Positions 53,631-63,145 of a stretch of DNA of 64,000 bases are shown here, in pieces. Below the pieces are notes generated by a model that searched no databases, had not been told where the DNA came from, and saw only the letters and a list, made by a program, of their open reading frames with translations. Numbering within the stretch: position 1 is the first letter of the stretch; each line of letters begins with the position of its first letter. Position numbers and translations under genes: made by a program. This DNA comes from Rhodocyclaceae bacterium (lineage in GTDB: Bacteria; Pseudomonadota; Gammaproteobacteria; Burkholderiales; Rhodocyclaceae): the NCBI GenBank assembly GCA_004379165.1, contig NKXK01000019.1, forward strand, positions 62,001-126,000, given 5' to 3'.

Positions 53631-54425
53631 TCAGCGCTTGATGAAAACGAGATCCCAGACGCCATGCCCGAGGCGCAGGCCGCGGTTTTCGAACTTGGTC
53701 AGCGGCCGGTAGTCGGGGCGCAGCGCGAAGCCGGCAAGGCCTTCAGCACGGTCGGCTTCGAGTGCGGCCGCCAGTTCGGTCGCGGTCGGGTTGGCGACGC
53801 TGTTCTGCAAGCTGGATTCACCTCCCAGCACTTCCAGCATCTGCAGCGCGTAGTTTTCCCAGTCGGTAGCACAGTGAATGTAGCCGCCGGGCTTGAGGCG
53901 CGAGGCGAGCAATTCGACGAAGGGCGGCTGGATCAGCCGGCGCTTCTTGTGCCGCGTCTTGTGCCACGGGTCGGGGAAGAAAACGTGGATGCCGTCGAGC
54001 GAGCCTTCCGGCAGCATGTCGCGGACAACCTCGACGGCATCATGGTTGCCGATGCGCAGGTTGTTCAGGTTCTTTTCGGCGATCAGCTTGCACAGCGCGC
54101 CGACCCCCGGCACGTGCACTTCCAGCCCGAAAAAGTCCTTCTCCCGCATCGCCTCGGCGATGCGTGCAGTGGTTTCGCCCATGCCGCAGCCGATTTCGAG
54201 GATTTTCGGCGCGTTCCGGCCGTAGACCGTAGTCAGGTCAATGGGCGACGGCTGATACGGAATGCCGATCTTCGGCATCATCTCGTCGAAGTAGCGGTGC
54301 TGCGCCTCCGACATGCGGCCGGCGCGGCGGACGAAGCTCTTGATGTGGCCATGGCCATGACGGCCGGCCATGTACTCGCCCTCGTCGCCTTCGGCGGCGG
54401 GATGGATCAGGGGGGCGCCGCTCAT
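53631..54425 (-). CDS. trmB: tRNA (guanine-N7-)-methyltransferase
   Basis: 264 residues. SAM-binding motif [28 protein letters not shown], and the family motif [16 protein letters not shown] (substrate tRNA contact) are present; [15 protein letters not shown] closes the C-terminus. It makes m7G46 in tRNA. The N-terminal 60 residues (including a glycine/histidine-rich stretch) are longer than in short TrmB forms. It overlaps thiG by ATGA. Confidence 0.95.
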   Translation of the reverse strand: MSGAPLIHPAAEGDEGEYMAGRHGHGHIKSFVRRAGRMSEAQHRYFDEMMPKIGIPYQPSPIDLTTVYGRNAPKILEIGCGMGETTARIAEAMREKDFFGLEVHVPGVGALCKLIAEKNLNNLRIGNHDAVEVVRDMLPEGSLDGIHVFFPDPWHKTRHKKRRLIQPPFVELLASRLKPGGYIHCATDWENYALQMLEVLGGESSLQNSVANPTATELAAALEADRAEGLAGFALRPDYRPLTKFENRGLRLGHGVWDLVFIKR

Positions 54426-55204
54426 GAGCCGATCAGTCCGCTGGTCGGCGACGATGGGTCGGCCGAGTAATATTTGCGCGCCATCCGGCCCGCCAGATAG
54501 GCCTCGCGGCCAGCCTCGATACCCTTCTTCATGGCCGAGGCCATCAGCACCGGATTCTTGGCGTGGGCAATCGCGGTATTCATCAGCACGCCGTCGCAGC
54601 CGAGCTCCATGGCGATGGTGGCATCCGAGGCGGTGCCGACGCCGGCGTCGACGATGATCGGCACCTTGGCGTTATCGATGATCAGACGTAGGTTCCACGG
54701 ATTGACGATGCCCATGCCGGAGCCGATCAGCGAGGCCAGCGGCATCACCGCGACGCAGCCGATCTCTTCGAGCATCTTGCACTGGATCGGATCATCGGCG
54801 CAGTAGACCATCACCTCGAAGCCTTCCTTGACCAGCGTTTCGGCGGCCTTCAGGGTTTCCGGCATGTTCGGGAAGAGGTTGGTCGGGTCACCGAGCACTT
54901 CCAGCTTGCACAGCGGATGGCCGTCAAGCAGCTCGCGCGCCAGACGCAGCGTGCGCACCGCGTCGTCGGCGGTATAGCAGCCGGCGGTATTCGGCAGGAT
55001 GGTGAATTGCGATGGCGGCACGGCGTCAAGCAGGCTGGGCTGGCTCGCATCCTGGCCGATATTGACGCGACGGACAGCGACGGTGACGATCTCCGCCCCC
55101 GAGGCGTCGATGGCAGCGCGGGTTTCGGTGAAATCCTTGTACTTGCCGGTACCGACCAGCAAACGGGAACGATACGCCTTGCCGGCAATGGTCAGTTGAT
55201 GCAT
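54422..55204 (-). CDS. thiG: thiazole synthase
   Basis: 260 residues from the ATG at 55204; a TTG at 55231 is possible and would add nine residues. [20 protein letters not shown] is the ThiG start, [15 protein letters not shown] contains the catalytic lysine, and [14 protein letters not shown] and [18 protein letters not shown] form the phosphate site. It builds the thiazole of thiamine from DXP, glycine-derived imine and ThiS thiocarboxylate. thiS is directly upstream. Confidence 0.93.
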   Translation of the reverse strand: MHQLTIAGKAYRSRLLVGTGKYKDFTETRAAIDASGAEIVTVAVRRVNIGQDASQPSLLDAVPPSQFTILPNTAGCYTADDAVRTLRLARELLDGHPLCKLEVLGDPTNLFPNMPETLKAAETLVKEGFEVMVYCADDPIQCKMLEEIGCVAVMPLASLIGSGMGIVNPWNLRLIIDNAKVPIIVDAGVGTASDATIAMELGCDGVLMNTAIAHAKNPVLMASAMKKGIEAGREAYLAGRMARKYYSADPSSPTSGLIGS

Positions 55205-55236
55205 GTCTTTACCGTGAAATATGGAAGTCAAAAAGC

Positions 55237-55440
55237 TCAGCCGCCGCCAACGGCGACAACGATTTCGAGTTGATCGCCGGATGCCAGGGCCGTGGTCGCG
55301 TGCTGACTTTTCGGGACAATTTCGCCGTTGCGTTCAACGGCAATACGCTTGCCGGCGTAGCCCAACAATACAATCAGGCCGGCAACGGTCAGGGCTTCGG
55401 GGAACTGGCGGGCTTCGCCATTGATCTTGATATCGAGCAT
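55237..55440 (-). CDS. thiS: sulfur carrier protein ThiS
   Basis: 67 residues, beta-grasp pattern [30 protein letters not shown], ending with the required double glycine (VAVGGG). It carries sulfur as thiocarboxylate to ThiG. The gene is 32 bp before thiG. Confidence 0.93.
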   Translation of the reverse strand: MLDIKINGEARQFPEALTVAGLIVLLGYAGKRIAVERNGEIVPKSQHATTALASGDQLEIVVAVGGG

Positions 55441-55444
55441 CCCG

Positions 55445-56215
55445 CTATTTTAGCAAGCCACGCGGCTTGCGCGGGGCGCCGGCGAACAGGCGATCGTAAA
55501 GGGCATTCGGCAACAGGCGCAGCAGCTTGGCGACCACGCCCATCTGCCAGGGAATGACCGTATAGCTGACGCCGCGGGCGATGGCCGCGGCAAAACGTTC
55601 AGCAGCCTTGGCCGCCGGCAGCAAAAATGGCATGGAATACGGGTTCACCGCAGTCATCGGCGATTCGATATACCCCGGCGCGATGGTCACCACCTTGATG
55701 CCGTAGGGCCGCATTTCAAGGCGCAGGCTTTCGAGGTAGCTGATGGCCGCCGCCTTCGAGGCCGAATAAGCCTCGGCCCCGGGCAGGCCGCGAATGCCGG
55801 CAACCGAGGCGATGCCACACAACCGCCGCACACCGCCGGCCGCTTTCATTGCCGGAATGAAGGGCGCAAAGGTCGCCGCCATGCCGAAAACGTTGGTATC
55901 CATCACACGCTTGAAAACCGCGAGATCTTCTTCGTATTCCGTCAGCGTGCCTGCGGAAACGCCGGCATTGGCAATCACCACATCCGGCACCCCGAAGCGT
56001 TCAATGAAATCAACGGCAGCAGCATGCAAGGCGGGCGCATCGGTGACGTCCAGCGGATAACAGGCATGACCACCCCCCAGCCGGGCATTGAGGCCATCGA
56101 GAAACTCGCTACGCCGCGCCGCAAGTCCCAGCGTGGCGCCCTGTGCGGCGTAGTAAACGGCAAGCGCCTCGCCGATGCCCGACGAGGCGCCCGTGATGAA
56201 GACCTTCAGCGTCAA
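55445..56215 (-). CDS. short-chain dehydrogenase/reductase
   Basis: 256 residues. Cofactor motif TGASSGIGEALA at about 9-20, NAG at about 84, catalytic SVAG...YSASKAA (Ser, Tyr, Lys) in the middle, and an IESPMT loop. The family shows the classical SDR fold and NADP(H) preference is likely. The substrate is unknown. It starts directly after dsbA. Confidence 0.85.
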   Translation of the reverse strand: MTLKVFITGASSGIGEALAVYYAAQGATLGLAARRSEFLDGLNARLGGGHACYPLDVTDAPALHAAAVDFIERFGVPDVVIANAGVSAGTLTEYEEDLAVFKRVMDTNVFGMAATFAPFIPAMKAAGGVRRLCGIASVAGIRGLPGAEAYSASKAAAISYLESLRLEMRPYGIKVVTIAPGYIESPMTAVNPYSMPFLLPAAKAAERFAAAIARGVSYTVIPWQMGVVAKLLRLLPNALYDRLFAGAPRKPRGLLK

Positions 56216-56854
56216 TTACTTCTTGCCGGGTTTCTCGCTGCGCGACTTGGCGATCAGCTTGTCAGCAATCAACAGTTGCTCGTTGAAATCCTTGCCACCC
56301 ACGAGGTACTTGCCTTCCACGGCCAGTGCCGGCACGCCCTGGATCTTGTAGGCCTGCGCCAGTTGATCACCACGACGGACCTTGCTCATGACACCGAAGG
56401 AATTGAAGGTGTCAGCAAACTTTTTGGCATCAACGCCCTTCTTGGTGACCCATTCGGTCAGGGTACGTTCGTCAAAAAGGTTAACGCGCTCGCCATGGAT
56501 GGCCTTGAAGACATCAGTTTCAAGCCGGGCGAGGTCACCCGTGACTTCCAGAGTGTAGTAGAGCTTGGCAATGTTGGCCCAGGCCGCACGGCCGAAAGTG
56601 ATCGGCACCTTGCGCACAACGACGTCGCCGGACTGCCTGGCGACCCAGTTGCCGAGGATCGGATGAAATTCGGCGCAATGCGGGCAACCGTAGCTGAAGA
56701 ACTCCAGCACCTCGATTTTCGCCGCATCCTCGGTCGGCTGTGCCGGGCTGATCGGCGTGTAGTCCTTGCCGGCGACCTGCGCAGCGACGGGCAAGGCAAA
56801 GGCGACCGCAGCAACCAGCGCGGCACCGACGAAACTGCGACGAGCAAACTTCAT
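56216..56854 (-). CDS. dsbA: thiol:disulfide interchange protein DsbA
   Basis: 212 residues. Signal peptide (RRSFVGAALVAAVAFALPVA, cleavage near residue 25), then a thioredoxin-like fold with the redox motif CPHC at about 57-60 and a cis-proline loop (GVPALAVEGKY). It introduces disulfide bonds in the periplasm. It lies between the SPOR protein and the SDR gene. Confidence 0.93.
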   Translation of the reverse strand: MKFARRSFVGAALVAAVAFALPVAAQVAGKDYTPISPAQPTEDAAKIEVLEFFSYGCPHCAEFHPILGNWVARQSGDVVVRKVPITFGRAAWANIAKLYYTLEVTGDLARLETDVFKAIHGERVNLFDERTLTEWVTKKGVDAKKFADTFNSFGVMSKVRRGDQLAQAYKIQGVPALAVEGKYLVGGKDFNEQLLIADKLIAKSRSEKPGKK

Positions 56855-56868
56855 GCGTGACTCCTTTT

Positions 56869-57516
56869 TTATTTTGACAACTGGGCGTCGATGCCGGATT
56901 TGGCCAGCTCGGCGCGGGTTTTGTTCATATCATCGACCCGGGTGTAGGGACCGACGCGCACACGGTACAGGGTTTTATCCTGAATCATCACCTGCTGCAC
57001 GACAGCCTCCACTCCCATGAACGCAAGCTTGGCCTTTTGGTTGTCAGCGTCCTGCGCCGTGCTGAAGGAACCGGCCTGCAGGAAGAGCGGCGTCTTGCTT
57101 TCCTTGACCTCTTCCTTCTTCGGCTCCTCCTTCTTCACCTCATCTTTTTTCTCTTCCTTTTTCTCGGCGACCTGGGCGGTATCGGCCGGCTTGCCAGCCT
57201 TGTCGGGTACAGCATCCGATTTGCCGGGCAGGATGTCGTAAAACTGGAAGCGCTTCTCAGGCACGGGATCGCCTGGCTTACCCGGCAGCGCCACCGGCGC
57301 CGGCGGCTGCGCGCCATTGGCCGGCAGCTGCGCCGTCTCGGCCTTGACTGCCTGTACCTGCTTGTTGAAGGGCAGCGGCGACTGGTTCATGTACCAGACC
57401 ACGGCAGCCGCGATCACGACACCGAGTACCAGCCCGATGAACATGCCGACGAGCGTTCCGCCGCCGGATTTTTTCTTCGCCGGCTGGACCTTGCGGGGCT
57501 TCATGTCACGACTCAT
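56869..57516 (-). CDS. SPOR-domain membrane protein (FtsN-like)
   Basis: 215 residues. Basic cytoplasmic N-terminus (RKVQPAKKKSGG), one TM (about 21-43, LVGMFIGLVLGVVIAAAVVW), a Pro/Lys/Glu-rich linker (KKEEKKDEVKKEEPKKEEVK) and a C-terminal SPOR domain (TPLFLQAGSFSTAQDADNQK). SPOR domains bind glycan strands at the division septum, so it resembles FtsN in layout. It is next to argS, as in many betaproteobacteria. Confidence 0.87.
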   Translation of the reverse strand: MSRDMKPRKVQPAKKKSGGGTLVGMFIGLVLGVVIAAAVVWYMNQSPLPFNKQVQAVKAETAQLPANGAQPPAPVALPGKPGDPVPEKRFQFYDILPGKSDAVPDKAGKPADTAQVAEKKEEKKDEVKKEEPKKEEVKESKTPLFLQAGSFSTAQDADNQKAKLAFMGVEAVVQQVMIQDKTLYRVRVGPYTRVDDMNKTRAELAKSGIDAQLSK

Positions 57517-57525
57517 GGGGGTTCC

Positions 57526-59289
57526 TTACATGGATTCCGGGCAGCTGACGCCAAGGATGGACAGACCGTTGCGGATCACCTGGCGAACGGCCGCGGCGAG
57601 CGCAACGCGGGCATCGCGCAGCTTCTCATCATCGACCAGCATGCGTTCGGCGTTGTACCAGCCATGGAACTCGCCGGCGAGATCCTTGAGGTAGAAAGCG
57701 ATCATGTGCGGCGCCAAGTCGCGGGCCGCGGTTTCGATCACTTCGGGGAACTGTGCCAACTGATTGGCGATGGCCAATTCGCGCGGATTGCTGAGCAGCG
57801 ACAGGTCGGCCTCGGCCAGCGCCGTCGGCTCGCCCAGCCATTGATTGACCACCGAGCAGATGCGAGCGTGGGCGTACTGAATGTAATAGACCGGATTCTC
57901 GTTGGTCTGGCTCTTGGCCAGATCGAGGTCGAAATCGAGGTGCTGGTCCGATTTGCGCAGCGCGTAGAAGAAGCGACAGGCATCGTTGCCGACTTCGCCG
58001 CGCAGTTCGCGCAGGGTGACGAACTCGCCGGAGCGGGTCGACATCGAGGCCTTCTGGCCATTGCGGTAGAGCACGGCAAACTGCACCAGCGCCACCTGCA
58101 GCTTCTCGGCGTCGAGATCGAGCGCCTTGACGGCGCCGCTGACGCGCGGAATGTAGCCGTGGTGATCGGCACCCCAGATGTTGATGACCTTGTCGAAACC
58201 GCGCTCGAACTTGTTCAGGTGATAGGCGATATCGGAGGCGAAATAGGTGTACAAGCCGTTTTCGCGCTGGACGACGCGATCCTTCTCGTCGCCGAAGGCG
58301 GTGGACTTGAACCAGCGGGCACCGTTCTGGACGTAGAGGTGGCCCTTCTTCTCCAGCAGATCGACGCAGCGGGCAACCAAACCCGTATCGTAGAGCGCCT
58401 TCTCCGAGAACCAGACGTCGAAATGGACACCGAACTGTTCCAGATCGTCACGGCAATCAGCCAGCTGTTCGGACAGGGCATGCTGATGAACGTAAGCCCA
58501 GTCCGGCCCGAGCAATTCCTTAGCCGTGGCGATCAGCGCATCGAGATGCAACTCGCGCTGCTGCTTGGCCTCGTCATCCGCACGGGCAGCATCGGGCAGC
58601 CCCGGGGTACCGGCGAGTACCGCCTCTGCGCTGCGGACGTACTTGTCGGCATGGGCATGCTTGAGTTGCGCCGCCATGTCGCGCACATAAGCACCCTGAT
58701 AGGCATTGGGCGGGAAGGGCACGGAGACGCCATACTGATCGAGGTAGCGCAACCAGGTCGACAGACCGAGGATGTCCATCTGTCTGCCAGCGTCATTGAC
58801 GTAATACTCACGCGTCACATCCCAGCCGGCGAAGGTAAGCAGGCTGGACAAGGACGCACCATAGGCGGCGCCACGGCCATGACCGACATGCAGCGGACCG
58901 GTCGGGTTGGCCGAGACGAACTCGACCTGCACCTTCTGCCAGCCGCCAAGGGTGGAACGGCCGAAGTTATCGCCTTCGCTCAGTACCGCCTCGACAACGC
59001 TGGTCTTGGTGCCGGCATCGAGCTTGAAATTGATGAAACCGGCGCCCGCCACCTCGGCATGCGTCACCAGCGCCGAGGCCGGCAATTCGGCCAGCAGCTG
59101 GTTGGCGATTTCACGCGGGTTCCTCTTTAGCGCCTTGGCCAGTTGCATGGCCAGATTGGTAGCGAAATCGCCGTGCGTCGGGTCACGCGGACGCTCCAGC
59201 TGGATCGGTGTATCGGCGGCGGCCGGGGCAACGCTGGCCAGCGCCTGTTGCAGGAGGGCGGTCAGCTGGGTTTTGACGTCTTGGGCCAT
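57526..59289 (-). CDS. argS: arginyl-tRNA synthetase
   Basis: 587 residues. Class I motifs HVGH in PTGPLHVGHGRGAAYG and the KMSKS-like MSTRSGEFVTL; the N-terminal Add1 domain (PIQLERPRDPTHGDFATNLA) and the C-terminal DALR anticodon domain are present. It charges tRNA-Arg. It precedes the SPOR gene with a 9-bp gap. Confidence 0.95.
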   Translation of the reverse strand: MAQDVKTQLTALLQQALASVAPAAADTPIQLERPRDPTHGDFATNLAMQLAKALKRNPREIANQLLAELPASALVTHAEVAGAGFINFKLDAGTKTSVVEAVLSEGDNFGRSTLGGWQKVQVEFVSANPTGPLHVGHGRGAAYGASLSSLLTFAGWDVTREYYVNDAGRQMDILGLSTWLRYLDQYGVSVPFPPNAYQGAYVRDMAAQLKHAHADKYVRSAEAVLAGTPGLPDAARADDEAKQQRELHLDALIATAKELLGPDWAYVHQHALSEQLADCRDDLEQFGVHFDVWFSEKALYDTGLVARCVDLLEKKGHLYVQNGARWFKSTAFGDEKDRVVQRENGLYTYFASDIAYHLNKFERGFDKVINIWGADHHGYIPRVSGAVKALDLDAEKLQVALVQFAVLYRNGQKASMSTRSGEFVTLRELRGEVGNDACRFFYALRKSDQHLDFDLDLAKSQTNENPVYYIQYAHARICSVVNQWLGEPTALAEADLSLLSNPRELAIANQLAQFPEVIETAARDLAPHMIAFYLKDLAGEFHGWYNAERMLVDDEKLRDARVALAAAVRQVIRNGLSILGVSCPESM

Positions 59290-59337
59290 TGATTCTCGGC
59301 AGAAAATAGCAAAAGCGCGATTATACGCTGTCGCTGC

Positions 59338-59844
59338 TCAAGATTTCGGCAAGCCCAGCGCAGCCAGCCAGATCGCCGTCTTTTCTGCCGGCCTACAGGC
59401 AGCATTGGCCGGGCTGGTCGACGGCAGACAGTGCATCGGCAACTCAGACAAGCCGGCATGTTGCGGGCGGACTCGGCGCTGAAACAGATCGCGTGCCGCG
59501 GCGCCGTTGAAGATGATTCGCCTGATGCTGCGGTGAACCTGAAAAAAGGCCGAAAAATCATTAACCTCGACCGAGCCGGCCTCGATCGCCGCATCCAGAC
59601 TGCCTTGTCGGCGGCAACGGCCAACGACATCCCAGAGCGCGATGCCGGCGGCCTGCAGCCGCACCACCCGTTCGGCGTAAGGCAAATCGGGCGTTGCACC
59701 ACAAACCGCCCCCATGATCGACCAGAAGGAATTCTGTGGATGGGCATAGTACGTGGCGGCCTGCAACGACGCCACGCCGGGCATGCTGCCAAGAATCAGA
59801 ACCCGGGCGTCGGCCCGCGCCAGCGGCGGGAAGCCTTGCAGCAT
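59338..59844 (-). CDS. DNA-deoxyinosine glycosylase-type UDG-superfamily protein
   Basis: 168 residues. LILGSMPGVASLQAATYYAHPQNSFW is the catalytic and base-recognition region of the Mug/deoxyinosine glycosylase branch of the uracil-DNA glycosylase superfamily; IALWDVVGRCRRQGSLD and IIFNGAAARDLF follow. It likely removes hypoxanthine or uracil from DNA. Residues around DFSAFFQVHRSI are encoded by a dispersed repeat copy; family members often have a Pro after that His where this protein has Arg. Confidence 0.8.
   Translation of the reverse strand: MLQGFPPLARADARVLILGSMPGVASLQAATYYAHPQNSFWSIMGAVCGATPDLPYAERVVRLQAAGIALWDVVGRCRRQGSLDAAIEAGSVEVNDFSAFFQVHRSIRRIIFNGAAARDLFQRRVRPQHAGLSELPMHCLPSTSPANAACRPAEKTAIWLAALGLPKS
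59525..59562 (+). repeat. dispersed ~35-bp repeat, copy 10 (inside the glycosylase gene)
   Basis: Reads GATGCTGCGGTGAACCTG then AAAAAAGGCCGAAAAATC. It is nearly identical to copy 4 (14041) in the tail and encodes DFSAFFQVHRSI. Confidence 0.85.
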
Positions 59845-59853
59845 GCTGCTGGC

Positions 59854-61386
59854 TCAACCGCCAATGACGCGATTCTTGCCGGCGCGCTTGGCGAAATACA
59901 TCGCCTTGTCAGCACGCTTGATCGCATCGTACCCGTCTTCATCGCAGGACAGCTGTGCAACACCGGCGCTGAAGGTGATCAGGATCTTCTCCTTACTTGA
60001 AAGGTAGAAGGCCTTGGTCAGCTCACGCTGCAGCCGGGTCATCGCCTCGATACCGTTTTCCAGCTTCGTGTCCGGCATCAGGATGACGAATTCCTCACCA
60101 CCGTAGCGGGCGAGAGTATCGCTCGGGCGCATGTTGCGGCGAGCCACGTTGGCGAGGTGAATCAGCGCCTGATCACCGGCTTCGTGCCCGTACTGGTCAT
60201 TGAGGCACTTGAAGTTGTCTATATCGAGCAGCGAAACCGACAAGGGCGTTTCCTTGCGCCGCATGCTGGCAATTTCACGCGCCAGCGCTTCGTCCAGCCC
60301 CTTGCGGTTAAGTGCATCGGTGAGCGGGTCGTGGCGCGCCATCGCGCTGGCACTGTCGAGTTCCATGTGCAACTGCACCAGTTCGGCCTCGGTCGCCTGC
60401 ACCTTGACCTGCAAGGCTTTCAGTTGCTCCCGTGAGGACGCCGTTTCCTCGGCCATTGTGCGCGTCGCCGAAATCACATCCCTGAGCAATGGCGCCAGGT
60501 CCTCGATCCGCTTGACCTGCTCGATCTGGCGCGCGCCCTCCTCGATCCGCCCCTGAAAGGTCTCGCTCGACTCGTTCATCGTCCCCAGGCGCTCGATGAA
60601 GGCCGACAGCATCTGGCGCATTTCCTCCTGCGCCTCGACCGCCCGGCTTTTCGCCTCGCTCTGCTTTTCCATCACGTCGCGAAGGCGACGACCCATCTCA
60701 TCCAGGTGACGGAGAGTCAGTGGCGGCGATACTGCGGCCAGCAGACCATCCACCTGCCCCTTGAGCCATCTATCGTCGATACTCAACTCACCGATGTTGG
60801 CGATGATCAGGTGCAGCAACCCAAGCAGCGACTCCTTGATTTCGGCCTGCTCCTCGGCGGCAAAGCTGGCCTGCAGGCTGAAAGTATTGAGTATCGCCTG
60901 CAGTGCCGGCACGTCTGCCGGGTTCTTGCGCAGCACATCGAGCAGGTCATGCGCTGCCACGGACACACGCCCACTCTCATCACCCAGCGCCGGCATGACC
61001 GACTCGACCAGTCGTGCCAGCCGATCTGCCAGCGAAACCGGCAAACCCGATGGCACAGTTGCCGCGGCAACCGCCAATGCGATGGGTTCGGGACGAAAAC
61101 TACCGGCATTGGCAAAAGCCACCAGCGCCTCCTCAATACCCTGCCAGCTCCGCTTGCCGATAGCTACATCAAGTTGACCGAGGAAATTTTCCTGCTCTGC
61201 GTTGTGCGCCTTCAAGGCCATCGCAACATGCCGCAACGGGGCCTCAGGAAAAGGCACGATATTGGGCAAATTGGCGATTTCGTTATAACAGGCCTGGTAA
61301 TTGGCCGGCGTCGGCGACAACTGACGAGCCGCCAGACGCTTCAGCGCCTCGCGTGCAATTTCGGAAGGATTCTTCGGTTCGTTCAT
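59854..61386 (-). CDS. diguanylate cyclase (GGDEF protein)
   Basis: 510 residues. A long helical N-terminal part (about 1-345, with a coiled coil near 235-345) without TM or known sensor precedes the GGDEF domain (about 350-510). The active site is GGEEF at 429-433 and the inhibitory I-site RPSD at 420-423 is present, so c-di-GMP feedback is likely. It synthesises c-di-GMP in the cytoplasm. Input signal unknown. Confidence 0.92.
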   Translation of the reverse strand: MNEPKNPSEIAREALKRLAARQLSPTPANYQACYNEIANLPNIVPFPEAPLRHVAMALKAHNAEQENFLGQLDVAIGKRSWQGIEEALVAFANAGSFRPEPIALAVAAATVPSGLPVSLADRLARLVESVMPALGDESGRVSVAAHDLLDVLRKNPADVPALQAILNTFSLQASFAAEEQAEIKESLLGLLHLIIANIGELSIDDRWLKGQVDGLLAAVSPPLTLRHLDEMGRRLRDVMEKQSEAKSRAVEAQEEMRQMLSAFIERLGTMNESSETFQGRIEEGARQIEQVKRIEDLAPLLRDVISATRTMAEETASSREQLKALQVKVQATEAELVQLHMELDSASAMARHDPLTDALNRKGLDEALAREIASMRRKETPLSVSLLDIDNFKCLNDQYGHEAGDQALIHLANVARRNMRPSDTLARYGGEEFVILMPDTKLENGIEAMTRLQRELTKAFYLSSKEKILITFSAGVAQLSCDEDGYDAIKRADKAMYFAKRAGKNRVIGG

Positions 61387-61617
61387 AAATGCGATCTATC
61401 GAAATCTTGATCAATGCAGCGCCAACATCTTTTGGCAGAACAGTTTAGCCGATACGAGGATGCCCTTGGCAAGCTGCTTTAGCAGAATCGAAAAAACATC
61501 TGCGACTTGTCCGAGCATCATGGAAAAGTCGCGCACGCGAAGGACGGCGACGTGCGCCGCGTGTTAGGATTTCCGTTTAGCCCCTGCCGGGAATCGCATT
61601 TCTCGCCCGCCTCACTC
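61387..61617. other. 231-bp divergent intergenic region
   Basis: Between the diguanylate cyclase and the UbiB-family gene, which diverge. I see no gene, repeat copy or clear operator. It must contain both promoters; no confident -35/-10 pair was found. Confidence 0.4.
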
Positions 61618-63138
61618 ATGCGCCTGTTTCGCCTGCTCAAGATCGCTGCTGTCGCCAGCCGTTTCGGCCTAGACGAAATGGTGCTCGAACACGAGCCGAC
61701 CGGCCGCCTTGTTCGCCTTTCGAACGCCCTCCAGTTCTGGCGCACGCTGACAGCGCCGCGCGCCGAGCGCTTGCGTCTGGCGCTCGAAGCCCTAGGTCCG
61801 ATTTTCGTCAAGTTCGGCCAGGTGTTGTCGACCCGCCGCGACCTGATGCCAACCGACATCGCCGACGAACTGGCCCGACTGCAGGATCGTGTGCCACCCT
61901 TCGATTCGGCACTGGCGCTGGCAGAAATCGAAAACGCCTACGGCCGGCCAGCGCACGAGATGTTCGCCGAGTTCGATCCGGTACCGGTGGCCTCAGCCTC
62001 GATCGCTCAGGTGCACTTTGCTCGGCTGCGTGACGAGGACGGTGGCCACGAAGTCGCAGTCAAGGTACTGCGCCCGAACATGCTGTCGGTCATCGAGCAC
62101 GACCTGGCCTTGATGGACAATTTCGCGCTTTTGCTCGAAAAACTCTGGTCGGACGGCAAGCGACTCAAGCCCAGGGAAGTGGTCGCCGAATTCGCCAAAT
62201 ACCTGCGCGACGAACTCGACCTGATGCGCGAGGCGGCCAACGCCTCGCAATTGCGGCGCAATTTCACCGACTCCAAGCTGCTGATCGTGCCGGAGGTGCA
62301 TTGGGATTTCTGCACCTCGACAGTCATGGTCATGGAACGCATGCGCGGCACGCCGATTTCGCAGATCGACAAGCTGCGTGCCGACGGCATCGACCTGTCG
62401 CGCCTGTCCGAAGCCGGCGTCGAGATCTTCTTCACGCAGGTATTCCGCGATGGTTTTTTCCATGCCGACATGCACCCGGGCAACATTTTCGTGCATGCCG
62501 ACGGCCGCTACATCGCGCTCGACTTCGGCATCGTCGGTACGCTCACCGATACCGACAAGAATTATCTGGCGCAGAACTTCCTCGCCTTTTTCCGTCGCGA
62601 TTACAAACGCGTCGCCGAGGCGCACATCGAATCAGGCTGGGCGCCGAAAGACACCCGTGTCGACGAATTCGAAGCCGCCATCCGCGCTGTCTGCGAGCCG
62701 ATTTTCGACCGGCCGCTGAAGGACATTTCCTTCGGCAAGGTGCTGCTGCGCCTGTTCCAGACCTCGCGTCGCTTCAATGTCGAGATCCAGCCGCAGCTGG
62801 TCATGTTGCAGAAAACCCTGCTCAACATCGAAGGCCTCGGTCGCCAACTCGACCCGGAACTCGATCTCTGGAAAACCGCCAAACCTTTCCTCGAGCGCTG
62901 GATGAGCGAGCAGGTCGGCTGGCGCGGTCTGCTGCGCAATTTCAAGCACGAAGCGCCCTACCTCGCCCGCACGCTGCCTCAATTGCCGCGCCTCGTGCAT
63001 CAATCGCTGGCGCAGGGCCCCAAAGCTGACCTGCAGCCGCAGCTGGAGCGCCTGATCGCCACCCAGCAACAGCAGAACCGCTGGCTGATCATCATTGCCC
63101 TGCTCCTGACCGGACTGCTCGGCGCCCTCCTTTACTAA
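61618..63138 (+). CDS. UbiB/ABC1-family atypical kinase
   Basis: 506 residues from the ATG at 61618; an earlier in-frame ATG/GTG at 61507 would add 37 residues of poor quality, though the ribosome-binding site at 61618 is weak. Family signatures: [23 protein letters not shown] (the Ala-rich nucleotide loop), [14 protein letters not shown] and DFGIVG. One C-terminal TM helix (about 485-505, [18 protein letters not shown]). UbiB relatives support ubiquinone biosynthesis at the inner membrane. Whether this is UbiB itself or a paralogue cannot be told; ubiE/ubiJ are not next to it. Confidence 0.85.
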   Translation: MRLFRLLKIAAVASRFGLDEMVLEHEPTGRLVRLSNALQFWRTLTAPRAERLRLALEALGPIFVKFGQVLSTRRDLMPTDIADELARLQDRVPPFDSALALAEIENAYGRPAHEMFAEFDPVPVASASIAQVHFARLRDEDGGHEVAVKVLRPNMLSVIEHDLALMDNFALLLEKLWSDGKRLKPREVVAEFAKYLRDELDLMREAANASQLRRNFTDSKLLIVPEVHWDFCTSTVMVMERMRGTPISQIDKLRADGIDLSRLSEAGVEIFFTQVFRDGFFHADMHPGNIFVHADGRYIALDFGIVGTLTDTDKNYLAQNFLAFFRRDYKRVAEAHIESGWAPKDTRVDEFEAAIRAVCEPIFDRPLKDISFGKVLLRLFQTSRRFNVEIQPQLVMLQKTLLNIEGLGRQLDPELDLWKTAKPFLERWMSEQVGWRGLLRNFKHEAPYLARTLPQLPRLVHQSLAQGPKADLQPQLERLIATQQQQNRWLIIIALLLTGLLGALLY

Positions 63139-63145
63139 GCGCTTC

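Noticed and set aside
55637-55652. Possible eleventh copy of the dispersed repeat (GGGTTCACCGCAG)
   Set aside because: Only 13 bases match; the A-rich tail is absent, and the peptide it encodes (TAVNPYSMPF) resembles the sequence expected at this place in SDR proteins, so chance is likely.
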